Made by a program: the position numbers and the translations under genes. Positions 25,260-33,572 of a stretch of 64,000 nt of DNA are shown here, in pieces. Under the pieces are notes generated by a model. That model did not search any database. It saw nothing but the letters and a program-made list of their open reading frames with translations, and had not been told where the DNA came from. This DNA comes from Palsa-360 sp963710315 (GTDB lineage Bacteria; Acidobacteriota; Terriglobia; Acidiferrales; UBA7541), in the NCBI GenBank assembly GCA_963710315.1, contig CAVPZW010000001.1, positions 124,001 to 188,000 on the forward strand, read 5' to 3'. The stretch's first letter is position 1, and every line of letters starts with the position of its first letter.

Positions 25260-25350
25260 AATAGACTCCCTCAAAAGTATGCGATTTGCATGCTTGGCCG
25301 CCCACCAGGGCGCCGCCAATGGCCAAATAACCCGTGATCGAGTTCAGGGC

Positions 25351-25869
25351 TCATCCGCCGGCAGGATGACCATAGGTAAAATATCTGCTTGTTTCAGAGA
25401 GCAGTCGGCCTGCGCAAACGGCCGAAAACCAAAAAAATAGCGACCACCTGGCCATCAGCTTTCCTTTTGCGATCATGGCCGCTTCGCTCAAACTGTCATC
25501 GCCAAATACTTGGATGCTCATCTTTCGCATGGTGTACACAGCCAGCGCGATGAACGTCAGCTTGATATAAAAGTCGGGGTTGGTGAGTTCCTTGGTTGGA
25601 TAAGCGGTCAGGAGGAATAGCCCGGTCACGGCATTCAATCCAAAGCCCACCCACATGACTCCGAACAGCCGCTTAAGGGGGTGCAGGGGGATGCTGGGCG
25701 CCACGCCTAGAATGCGCAAGTCAACCACCATGTTTGCGCCGACCACCAAAGACATGCCAAAGGTGTGAAACAAAAGGATGAAATAGAACCCAAAAATCGA
25801 TTGCGACTCGCGAAGCCAGATGCTCAGGCCCGTTTGTTCGATGGTATTCAATATCTCAGGTACGGCCAA
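25351..25869 (-). CDS. Small polytopic membrane protein, DUF6644-like
   Basis: 172 aa with about four membrane segments. It starts at TTG (complement of 25867-25869) after AAGGAG, giving MAVPEILNTIEQTGLSIWL. Core pattern: FYFILLFHTFGMSLVVGANM, VVDLRILGVAPSIPLHPLKR, NAVTGLFLLTAYPTKELTNP, FYIKLTFIALAVYTMRKMS. The arrangement matches the C-terminal half of the following gene, so the pair arose by duplication or fusion. I associate this pattern with an uncharacterised membrane family common in Acidobacteriota; the DUF number is from memory and uncertain. First gene of a two-gene unit. Confidence 0.65.
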   Translation of the reverse strand: MAVPEILNTIEQTGLSIWLRESQSIFGFYFILLFHTFGMSLVVGANMVVDLRILGVAPSIPLHPLKRLFGVMWVGFGLNAVTGLFLLTAYPTKELTNPDFYIKLTFIALAVYTMRKMSIQVFGDDSLSEAAMIAKGKLMARWSLFFWFSAVCAGRLLSETSRYFTYGHPAGG

Positions 25870-26211
25870 GTTAAGCTCCTTAGTCGAGTCTCAAAACGAC
25901 AATCCCTTGCGCGGGCCAAAACTACACAATACAACGTTTCAAAAGGCATGCAAAACACAAATGTGTGCATCAGCGAGCATGACCAAATATCATGGCATCG
26001 ACTCGCACGTCAAGCAAAGACATTCCCAAATCCTTGGAATTGCGGCCTTCTAATATAGGCTCGGCACGCACCGAGCGCTACGTTGACACTCCGCACAGGG
26101 CTTGATATGTTTCCAGCTCAATCGAATAGCTGTCGGATACGCGAATTGATTGGACGATTCTTGCTATTTGCCAATGCATTCCTTTGTCTAAATTCAAGAA
26201 AGAAGGACTGA
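25870..26211. other. 342-bp divergent intergenic region
   Basis: Separates the leftward membrane-protein pair from the rightward amidohydrolase gene. It should contain two promoters. Apart from a short gcaccgagcgctac-type segment near 26070 I see no repeat, structured RNA or gene. Confidence 0.5.
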
Positions 26212-27226
26212 ATGAAAATCGATATCTTCTGCCATATTGTTCCGCAAAATTATTACGACCGAATGATGAAGCTGCCCGAAACCGGGACCACCATCAAGAA
26301 GCGCACGGCAAACATTCCGGCCATGGTGAACCTCGATGTGCGCTTCCGCATGATGGACCGCTTCGCCGACTACTGCCAGGTGGTGAGCATGGCCGCGCCT
26401 CCGATTGAAGCCATGGGCGACCCGAAACTTTCACCGGAACTGGCTCAGGTCGCCAACGATGGTCTGGCCGAACTGGTTGTGAAGTATCCAGACCGCTTTC
26501 CAGGATTCGTCGCCGCGCTGCCCATGAACAATACGGCGGCCGCAGTGGAGGAAATCGACCGCGCCGTTTTGAAGTTGGGAGCCGCCGGCGTTCAGATTTA
26601 TTCCAACGTGAATGGCCGCCCTCTTGACGATCCGGAATTCCTGCCCATCTTCGAAAAGCTTGCCGAACGCAACGTGCCCATCTGGCTGCATCCCAGCCGC
26701 TCGTCCGCTTTTGCGGATTATGCGACGGAGAAGAAATCGAAGTTTGAATTGTGGTGGGTGTTTGGCTGGCCGTATGAAACTTCGGTGGCCATGGCTCGCA
26801 TCTTGTTTGCCGGATATTTTGACCGCTTCCCCAACCTCAAAATCATCTCGCACCACCTGGGCGCCATGATTCCCTACTTCTCCGGGCCGCACGGGCCCCG
26901 GACTGGATCAACTGGGCGCTCGCACCGAGGAAGAGGATTTGGCGCTGGTCGGGCGAAAGCTCAAGAAACGGCCGCAGGAATATTTCAAGATGTTTTACGC
27001 GGACACGGCCACGTTTGGTTCGCTGCCGGCGCTGCGCTGTGGGCTGGAATTCTTCGGGGCCGATCAGGTTCTGTTCGCGTCCGATTCGCCGTTCGATCCG
27101 GAGAAGGGGCCGGGTTACATTCGCGAGACGATTCGCTGCATCGAAGGCATGGAAATGTCGGAGGCGGATCGATACAAGATTTACGAAGGCAACGCGCGAA
27201 AGATGATGCGCCTGAAGCTGGCGTAA
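26212..27226 (+). CDS. Amidohydrolase family 2 protein (ACMSD-like), one frameshift
   Basis: About 337 aa after correction. The N-terminus MKIDIFCHIVPQNYYDRM matches the beta-1 region of amidohydrolase_2/ACMSD-like enzymes, but the HxH metal motif reads FCH, so one metal ligand is missing. Other features are VPIWLHPSRSSAFADY (His), NLKIISHHLGAMIPYF (His) and VLFASDSPFDPEKG (catalytic Asp). At about 26888 one extra base breaks the frame; removing it gives SGRTGPGLDQLGARTEEEDL and joins the halves. The family includes decarboxylases and hydrolases of aromatic or cyclic acids. The convergent MFS transporter next door may import a substrate, but that is only context. The ATG follows a weak GAAAGAAGGA Shine-Dalgarno. 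Confidence 0.82.
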
Positions 27227-27235
27227 GGATTTCCT

Positions 27236-27307
27236 GTAGCACAGGCTTCAGCCTGTGGGTTTTCGTCCTTGCTGGGATTAAAACCCACAGGCTGAAGCCT
27301 GTGCTAC
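27236..27307. repeat. REP inverted pair, stem CACAGGC, loop TTCA
   Basis: 26-bp perfect inverted repeat (27237-27262 and 27281-27306) between two convergent genes. Each half is GTAG-CACAGGC-TTCA-GCCTGTG. Relative to the copy at 158-230, the first stem pair has changed from A-T to C-G on both sides. Confidence 0.9.
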
Positions 27308-27312
27308 TAAAA

Positions 27313-28674
27313 CTATTCAGTAATGATTTGCTCGCGCGGCTCGGGCAGCCAGAAACTGCCGATGAATCCGGCGGCGTAGGCCACAAAGCCTACAATGCCC
27401 GCCGCGTAGCCGAGTTGCCGCGTGACCGTGCCGCCGGGCATATAGGTCACAATGGTGGTGGTGATCAGCGCGGCCGATGTTCCCAGCATTCGCCCTCCCA
27501 CGTTGGCCGCAAAACTTTCTCCTGTGCCGCGCAAGTGCGTGGGATAGAGCGTCGGCAAATAATTTCCCCAAAAACTGAATTGCGCTACAGAGACTGTGCC
27601 AAGGATGAAAATTCCCCAGGCCGGCATGGCCGTGTCGCGCATGGCGGGAAGCAGCACAACCACGGGGATCAGCAACAATCCAGGAATCTGAAAAATGTGC
27701 AGCAGCCGCTTTCGGCTAAGAATAAAAATTGCAAGGCCTGCCATTAGAATTCGACCAAACAGGCTACCCACTTCCTGAACTCCCTGCAGGGCGCTCACAA
27801 TCTTCAACTGCTCCGCGTGGGCCAGAATTTTGACTTCGGGAGCGCCGGGAATGATGCGCGCAAAATGCTGCAGCATGCCAAAGGAAGCCGCATAGGCGCA
27901 GGCCATCATGAAACAACTGAGCAGAGCCGTCTTGCGAAATTCCGGGTGAAATAATTCCAGGATGCTGGGCCGCTGCAAGGTGCCTTCTTCCCTTTTCTTT
28001 TTCCAGATGGGCGATTCGGGGAGAAATGGCCGCACCAGCAGAAGCGGAATTGCGGGAAGAATTCCCAATAAGATCGTATAGCGCCAGGCTTCGTGCCCGC
28101 CATGAATCGTGGGGAGCAGATGGCCGAACGAGAGGCTCAGGTAACTCGCGCCGCTCATCATGATGCCGCCGGTGGAGGAAAACACTTGCGTGAAGCCCAG
28201 GATGGTTTCCCTTTGATTTCTGTTCGGAAATAATTCCGCGAGCCAGGCGGTGGCCGCCACAAATTCCACGGACACGCCGATAAAGGTGATGCAACGATAG
28301 ATCAGCAGTTGCATGGCGGAGGACGAATAACCCGTGGCCAGCGCCGAGAAACCGAACAGCAGAATGCTCCAGAACAGGACGCGGCGGCGGCCGAAGCGGT
28401 CGATCAGGTATCCGCCCAGCAGGCCGAAAATTCCGCCGGCGATGGCCGGAACGTAGAACATCAATCCGATCCAGCGATTGAACTCCGCGCTTCCGGGCTT
28501 GGCCGTCAGGAATTCGGCGAGCGCCGGTTGAACGGTGAGCGTGAGGACCAACAGCTCGTAGGTATCCAGCGCAAATCCTATGCAGGCAACGGCGCAGATG
28601 ACCCAATCGATGGGCGTAAGACGCCGAGACTTGCTTTCTGCCGTAAACAAGATGGCCTGCTTTCCGCAAATCAC
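27313..28674 (-). CDS. Major facilitator superfamily transporter
   Basis: 453 aa with twelve predicted membrane segments. The start codon is GTG (complement of 28672-28674). MFS signatures are present: the loop 2-3 motif GGYLIDRFGRRRVLFWSILL, and after TM6 a loop LPESPIWKKKREEG like that of sugar/aromatic-acid symporters. The first helix contains FALDTYELLVLTLTVQPAL, where an Asp in TM1 is typical of proton-coupled aromatic-acid transporters. It is an inner-membrane symporter, substrate unknown. It converges on the amidohydrolase gene with a REP pair between them. The frame is intact. Confidence 0.88.
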   Translation of the reverse strand: MICGKQAILFTAESKSRRLTPIDWVICAVACIGFALDTYELLVLTLTVQPALAEFLTAKPGSAEFNRWIGLMFYVPAIAGGIFGLLGGYLIDRFGRRRVLFWSILLFGFSALATGYSSSAMQLLIYRCITFIGVSVEFVAATAWLAELFPNRNQRETILGFTQVFSSTGGIMMSGASYLSLSFGHLLPTIHGGHEAWRYTILLGILPAIPLLLVRPFLPESPIWKKKREEGTLQRPSILELFHPEFRKTALLSCFMMACAYAASFGMLQHFARIIPGAPEVKILAHAEQLKIVSALQGVQEVGSLFGRILMAGLAIFILSRKRLLHIFQIPGLLLIPVVVLLPAMRDTAMPAWGIFILGTVSVAQFSFWGNYLPTLYPTHLRGTGESFAANVGGRMLGTSAALITTTIVTYMPGGTVTRQLGYAAGIVGFVAYAAGFIGSFWLPEPREQIITE

Positions 28675-28988
28675 GCGGTATTGGGTTCACACAAATTCAC
28701 AACGTAAAAAAATAAATGGCCGCGGGAACGTATCAGACACCCGAGTTTACTGTCAATCGGCCCAACTTTCCTATCACGAATGAGTCGCACGGTTTCGGCG
28801 GAAAGGAGTAAACTTTACTTACGTTGGCGCCTTGGGTGTTCTGTCTCGCTATCGCGAGAAGAACGGGCGCAAATCCTAATATGTGGAAGGCAACCCTTGC
28901 GTGCGCGGGAAGCTCCAATCCCGTGAAACGAAGTGCGTTTAACACAGAAGGCACAGAGAACACAGAGAAAAACTGGAGAAGTCGATTT
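28675..28988. other. Intergenic region with a dispersed TTAACACAGAG repeat that reaches a ribosome-binding site
   Basis: About 314 bp between divergent genes. A degenerate copy of the TTAACACAGAG...ACAGAGAA repeat occupies 28938-28980. Its last bases (GGAGAAG, about 28974-28980) form the likely Shine-Dalgarno sequence of the following gene. Promoters for both neighbours should lie in the remaining part, but I cannot define them. Confidence 0.55.
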
Positions 28989-29888
28989 ATGGCGGATATT
29001 TGTTTTCAATGCGGTGGGACACTGCGGCGGCGCGCGGGGATTATTCTATTGGCCTGTTTGGCGGCGGTCTGCGCATCCCTTCCTCTCGCGGCGCAGCAGC
29101 AGAGTTCAACGGGCGCGCCTTCAGCCGCGACCAAAGCACTGAACGAATCGGGAGACGAGGGGGCGCAAGGTTCCACGCTGGGGCCGCCCACGATACCCAT
29201 CGAAGAGATCGTCCGGCAATTTGCGGCCAAAGAAGCGGAGTTCAAGACCGAGCGCGAAAATTTCACCTACACGCAATCGTTTCTCCTTCAGACTCTGGAC
29301 GATAGTAACCGGGTGGACGGCGAATACCGGCTGACCAGCGACATCACATTTGATAACAGGGGAAAGCGAGTCGAGGTCGTGACCAACGCGCCCACGCCCA
29401 CGCTCGAAAGACTGCAGCTAACACAGGAAGATTTTCACGACCTGGAAAATCTCTACCCTTTTGCCCTGACCACCGAGGATGTATCGAAGTACGACATCAA
29501 GTACGTGGACCACGTGCGCCTTGACGAGCTAGCAACGTATGTGTTTGACGTGGCGCCGAAAACGCTGGAAAAAAATCAGAGATATTTTCAAGGGCGCATC
29601 TGGGTGGATGACAAGGACCTGCAAATCGTCAAGACCTTCGGAAAACCGGTCTACGCGAAAAGCAGAAGCACCGAGAATCAGGCCTTTCCGCGCTTCGAGA
29701 CATTTCGCGAAAACATCGAGGGCAAGTACTGGTTTCCCACTTATACCAGAGCCAATGAAGTGCTCCGTTTCAAGCAGGGAGACGACGTGCACATTCGCCT
29801 GACGGTGCGCTACGAGAACTACAAACGATTTGGCGTAACGGTGAAGATCGGACCGGCGACTCAAGTGCCGGAACAGAAGAAAAAATAA
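28989..29888 (+). CDS. Exported protein of unknown function (outer-membrane lipoprotein-sorting-like)
   Basis: 299 aa from ATG 28989, eight bases after GGAGAAG. A signal-type segment is present after a short Cys-containing N-terminus (RRRAGIILLACLAAVCASLP, then LAAQQQS). The mature protein is mainly beta and contains FAAKEAEFKTERENFTYTQS, DGEYRLTSDITFDNRGKRVE, YFQGRIWVDDKDLQIVKTFG, PRFETFRENIEGKYWFPTYT. Such tandem strands with RIWVDxxDxxIV are seen in LolA/LolB-like or MucB-type lipid-binding folds, so an envelope role is plausible, but no named family is certain. It converges on the multicopper oxidase gene, 18 nt apart. Confidence 0.68.
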   Translation: MADICFQCGGTLRRRAGIILLACLAAVCASLPLAAQQQSSTGAPSAATKALNESGDEGAQGSTLGPPTIPIEEIVRQFAAKEAEFKTERENFTYTQSFLLQTLDDSNRVDGEYRLTSDITFDNRGKRVEVVTNAPTPTLERLQLTQEDFHDLENLYPFALTTEDVSKYDIKYVDHVRLDELATYVFDVAPKTLEKNQRYFQGRIWVDDKDLQIVKTFGKPVYAKSRSTENQAFPRFETFRENIEGKYWFPTYTRANEVLRFKQGDDVHIRLTVRYENYKRFGVTVKIGPATQVPEQKKK

Positions 29889-29906
29889 TTTGCGCTCGAC
29901 CGGCGA

Positions 29907-31367
29907 TTACGCGTAGCGGAACAGCGCCTTGAATCCGTAGTCCATGTGCTGCTGAATGTGGCAGTGAAACAGAGTCAGCCCCGGCTGATCCGCGACCATG
30001 TCCACCGAGACGCGCCCGTAGCCCGGCACCACCACCGTATCCTTCATCACGCCCGCCGTGGGCTTGCCGTTGATCTCGACGATCTCAAACGAATGGCGGT
30101 GCATGTGCAGCGGATGGTCGTCTTCGCTGCGATTGCGAAACACCAGTCGATATCGGCTTCCCTGCTTGAGCACAAACTCCCGATCGTGCGGATATTCCTT
30201 GCCGTTGACGGTCCAGCTGTTGAAGAGTCCCGCGCCGCTGGGAATTTTTTGGAAAATCATGTCGATGGTGGCGTCCGGCGGAGGCTGCGTTCCAGCACGC
30301 CCGAAAATTGTGTAGTCCCAGACAGGTTTCACTGGGGCGACCCATTGCGGCTGCTTGTGCTGATTGGCATATTCGATGATGACGCCCATACCGCCGTTGC
30401 GCGCATCGTCCGTGGTCGTGCCCAGCACCCAGACTCCCGGCTGATTCATTTCCACGATGGCGTCCACGCGCTCCGAAGGCCCCATGTCGATCACCTCCAC
30501 GGATTGCGGCGTGGGCACCGGATTGCCATCTAGCGCCACAATTTGAAAGCGATGGCCCGGCAGTGCGATGCGGTGATTCACGCTGGCGCTGGCATTCAGC
30601 AAATGCATCAGCACGCGCTGGCCCTGCTTCACGCGAATCGGTTCGCCCGATCCCATGGCCTTGTCGTTGATGGAAAACATCTGATAGCCCACTTCGAGGC
30701 CGGAGGGATTGGTGTCGAGCACCTTGGGGCGCTCAGGCTGCGGACCCGCGGCGGAGGCATCGTCGTCGTCCATTTCCTCGGGGTTGAAAAAAGGCTCCCA
30801 TTCGCGCAGCGCCAAAAAAACTTCCTGATCGAAATTTCCCGGATTATTCGCGCCCTCGATCATCAGAAATCCGAACTGGCCCGTGTATCCGCCGCGATGC
30901 AGATCCGATCCGGCCATCACGTGCGTGTGATACCAGCGCGTGCCGGCGGGGCGCGGCGTGAATTGATAGCGGAACCGGCCGCGCGGCGGCACCATGGGCG
31001 TGTTCTCTTCCTCGACGCCATCGACTTCACCGGGCAGAAACAATCCGTGCCAGTGCACCAGTTCGGGGACGTCCGTGTCATTGATCACATCAACCGTGAC
31101 GGGCTTTCCTTCTTTCATGCGGAGAATCGGGCCGGGAGAAGTTCCGTTGTAGCCGATGGTGCTGATGATGCGCGACGGGGTGATCTCCACGGTAACGGGC
31201 GCGATGCGCAGCGTTATATCCGCTTTGGAACCTTCTTGTGCCGTTGCGGCGGGAGTCATGCCGGGCATGCCGGGCATGCCGGGCTGTGCCTGAGACATCA
31301 GCAGCCTGGCCGCGCCCAATTCGATGGCGGCAACGCCACCGAATTTGATGAATTCTCTTCGGTCCAC
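29907..31367 (-). CDS. Tat-exported multicopper oxidase (three-domain)
   Basis: 486 aa. Start GTG (complement of 31365-31367) after GGGAGGAAACC. A twin-arginine signal (DRREFIKFGGVAAIELGAAR) targets the folded enzyme to the periplasm. A Met/Pro/Gly repeat follows (QPGMPGMPGMTP), possibly a copper-loading tail. Copper ligands are all visible: LVHWHGLFLPG, GTRWYHTHVMAG, DHPLHMHRHSFE and LFHCHIQQHMDYG (the type 1 Cys with flanking His, axial Met). The family oxidises phenols, metals (Cu, Mn, Fe) or other substrates with O2; copper tolerance is a common role. It is a single gene, and the upstream 296 bp before the PilZ gene carry its promoter. The frame is intact. Confidence 0.93.
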   Translation of the reverse strand: MDRREFIKFGGVAAIELGAARLLMSQAQPGMPGMPGMTPAATAQEGSKADITLRIAPVTVEITPSRIISTIGYNGTSPGPILRMKEGKPVTVDVINDTDVPELVHWHGLFLPGEVDGVEEENTPMVPPRGRFRYQFTPRPAGTRWYHTHVMAGSDLHRGGYTGQFGFLMIEGANNPGNFDQEVFLALREWEPFFNPEEMDDDDASAAGPQPERPKVLDTNPSGLEVGYQMFSINDKAMGSGEPIRVKQGQRVLMHLLNASASVNHRIALPGHRFQIVALDGNPVPTPQSVEVIDMGPSERVDAIVEMNQPGVWVLGTTTDDARNGGMGVIIEYANQHKQPQWVAPVKPVWDYTIFGRAGTQPPPDATIDMIFQKIPSGAGLFNSWTVNGKEYPHDREFVLKQGSRYRLVFRNRSEDDHPLHMHRHSFEIVEINGKPTAGVMKDTVVVPGYGRVSVDMVADQPGLTLFHCHIQQHMDYGFKALFRYA

Positions 31368-31663
31368 GGTTTCCTCCCGCCGGTTCGGCCGGCGCGGCAA
31401 ACGGTCCTGCGCGGCTGCGCCGAAAGCGAAATCCTCTCACGATGGCATGGCTGGTTCAAGGCGATCTCTAAGAATAGCGCGGAGAGCCCTGACGGAGTGG
31501 GCGTGAATTGGCAAGGACCATGGCCGATAAAAAAATGTACCTGTCCTCGCGTACCAGACCTCGTTAGGACCATGCTCCTATTGTCTGGCGCGGGTTTCAT
31601 TGCCATCATGGCTCGTCGCAGTGTAGTTGGCCCGATCGCAATGGAATTCTGAGGATACGACTC

Positions 31664-32071
31664 ATGAGCCGCATCTACGACGCTATTCGCATCGCAAACG
31701 AATCGAAAGCCAAAGTTGGGCCGGGGCGATCGGACTCCCTCGGAGAAATGGAATTGCCGGACCGCCGCGTTACGCCCAGGATTGATTTGGACATCGACTT
31801 GACGGTCTACGGTCGTGCGGCGGGAAATGACCCCTTTTATGAGCGTGCCAAGGCCATAAGCGGAAACGCCAACGGCGGGGTGTTCCAGCTGTCCATCCCT
31901 GTGGTCGAAGGGCAGGATTTGCTGCTCATCAACAACAACACTTCACGCGAACAAATTTGCAACGTATTGAGCGTGCAGATTCGCGACATTCAAACCAGCG
32001 AAGTGTCGGTCAGTTTTCCGATGCCTAATCCGGAGTTTTGGACAGCTTTTAAAGCGGGCAGAACTGTGTAA
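31664..32071 (+). CDS. PilZ-domain protein (c-di-GMP receptor-like), first of two paralogues
   Basis: 135 aa. The N-terminus MSRIYDAIRIANESKAK is followed by a PilZ-type start DRRVTPRIDLDIDLTVYG with the RxxxR motif (RVTPR). The second motif (normally D/NxSxxG) is degenerate: GNANGGVFQLSIPV. A related protein at 45335-45751 has the same N-terminal MSRI motif. A GGDEF cyclase is encoded convergently just downstream (32191-33483), so a local c-di-GMP signalling pair is likely. It is cytoplasmic, with no membrane segments. Loss of the Ser in motif 2 means binding cannot be assumed. Confidence 0.78.
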   Translation: MSRIYDAIRIANESKAKVGPGRSDSLGEMELPDRRVTPRIDLDIDLTVYGRAAGNDPFYERAKAISGNANGGVFQLSIPVVEGQDLLLINNNTSREQICNVLSVQIRDIQTSEVSVSFPMPNPEFWTAFKAGRTV

Positions 32072-32081
32072 TGAGATTCCA

Positions 32082-32154
32082 GTAGCGCGGGCTTCAGCCT
32101 GCGGGTGTTAGTCCGTGCAAGGACAAAAATCCGCAGGCTGAAGCCCGCGCCACT
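32082..32154. repeat. REP inverted pair, stem CGCGGGC, loop TTCA
   Basis: Left half GTAG-CGCGGGC-TTCA-GCCTGCG (one G-T wobble); right half cgcaggc-tgaa-gcccgcg followed by CCAC, a mutated CTAC foot. It lies between the convergent PilZ and GGDEF genes. Confidence 0.85.
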
Positions 32155-32190
32155 GAGGTTTCCCTTCCCTTCACGTTTCAGAAATTTGGA

Positions 32191-33483
32191 TCAGGAACTG
32201 CTGCGCTTTTCGGTCTTCCCCCGTTTCGAATTTCCCTTCATTTGATATAGAGCCTGATCCGCAAACTCCAGCAGCTGTTGCACGGTGACGCCGCATTTCG
32301 GAAAAGTTGCCACGCCGATGCTGATGCTGAGCTTGGGGTCTTCCTCTTCCGCGCTCAAACAATTTCGCACGCGATCGGCGACCTGTTCGGCGGCGTTCAC
32401 ATTTGTTTCCGGGAGCACCAGCGCGAATTCGTCGCCGCCGTAGCGCGCCGCGGTGTCAATCGACCGGCAATTCAGGCGGAGAATGGCGGCCACGCGGCAT
32501 ATCGAGCGGCTGCCAATGACGTGCCCGTGGCGATCGTTGATTTTCTTGAGGCCATCGAGGTCCATGAGCAGTATGGAAAAAGGCCGGTTGGTTCGCCCCG
32601 AGCGTTCCAGTTCGCCTTGCAAAACGTCAACCAGATGGCGGTAATTTGCGAGGCCGGTGAGGCTGTCGCTGATCGCCAGAGTGCGCACCTGGCGGAACAG
32701 CCGCGCATTGTCCAGCAAGGTGGCGCCCAGAAGAACGATATAGCTGATGGCGTTCACCAGTTCCGCGACTCCCGCCGAGGCATCCAGCAAACGCGCGGAT
32801 TGCGAGGCGATCAAGTGGCTCGTGACGTTCAGGCCCGCCACCCAAACCAGCGCAGTGTCAAAGGCAAAGCCGTCGCTTTCCTTGACGCCGTTCAGGGCAA
32901 CGGCGGCCACCAGAAAAACCAGCGCTGGAAACAATTCCCAGACGCGCGGCGTGGGACTGTGCGGGCGGATGGGCGGAGTGCTAGGAAAAATCAGGAACGC
33001 CGTGGCGACCAGACAAGTCGCTCCCGCAACGATCGAAGATAGAGCAATGATATTCTTTGCGGGGTCGCGCGGCCAGGGCAGCCATTTGTTAATGATGCAG
33101 GAGATCAGCAGGAGAAACCCCAGAAGCGTTTGCCCGATCATCCAGGAGTACGGAACGCGCACCTGCTCCGAGTGTTTCAGGAAATGATCGTAGAATTCAA
33201 AAATTGCGCCCAGGTGGATGATGCCGGTAACGCCGAATGTCAGGCCCAGCAGCAGCGAAACGCGGTTCCCCGTTCCGTAATATCTCACCAGCACGCTGGC
33301 GGCGATGGTGAAACTGAGCAATGCGGAAATAATTTCAGCGCTGGACCAGGCCAGCGGATTGAAGACGATATTGAGCTGGCGCAGAAAGTGGCCGGCAACC
33401 ACAGCCGCACTGCAGGCCACAACGGCCAGCCACCAGGGGCGCTCGACGCGCCGCATGGTCTTGAGCCTTTCGAGTACGGCCAT
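32191..33483 (-). CDS. Membrane-bound diguanylate cyclase (GGDEF)
   Basis: 430 aa. The N-terminal half has about seven or eight membrane segments (WWLAVVACSAAVVAGHFL, ISALLSFTIAASVLVRYYG, WMIGQTLLGFLLLISCIIN and more), a MASE-type sensory region. The C-terminal GGDEF domain (about 265-420) has an intact active site YGGDEFALVLPE and an intact inhibitory I-site RSID five residues before it. Substrate-binding features are LTGLANYRHLVDVL and LLMDLDGLKKINDRHGH. So it should make c-di-GMP from two GTP and be product-inhibited. It ends with a basic tail (MKGNSKRGKTEKRSSS). It converges with a PilZ gene. Confidence 0.93.
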   Translation of the reverse strand: MAVLERLKTMRRVERPWWLAVVACSAAVVAGHFLRQLNIVFNPLAWSSAEIISALLSFTIAASVLVRYYGTGNRVSLLLGLTFGVTGIIHLGAIFEFYDHFLKHSEQVRVPYSWMIGQTLLGFLLLISCIINKWLPWPRDPAKNIIALSSIVAGATCLVATAFLIFPSTPPIRPHSPTPRVWELFPALVFLVAAVALNGVKESDGFAFDTALVWVAGLNVTSHLIASQSARLLDASAGVAELVNAISYIVLLGATLLDNARLFRQVRTLAISDSLTGLANYRHLVDVLQGELERSGRTNRPFSILLMDLDGLKKINDRHGHVIGSRSICRVAAILRLNCRSIDTAARYGGDEFALVLPETNVNAAEQVADRVRNCLSAEEEDPKLSISIGVATFPKCGVTVQQLLEFADQALYQMKGNSKRGKTEKRSSS

Positions 33484-33572
33484 GTGTAGTTAGATGCTCC
33501 CAATATCCATTGTGCGGTACGTGATTGCCGCAAGAATCACGTCCATTAGGTCAGAATTGGGACAGGCCAGTT

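Noticed and set aside
27227..27747. C-terminal extension of the amidohydrolase frame to 27747
   Set aside because: It is the wrong frame after the one-base break near 26888 and runs through the REP pair and antisense to the MFS gene.
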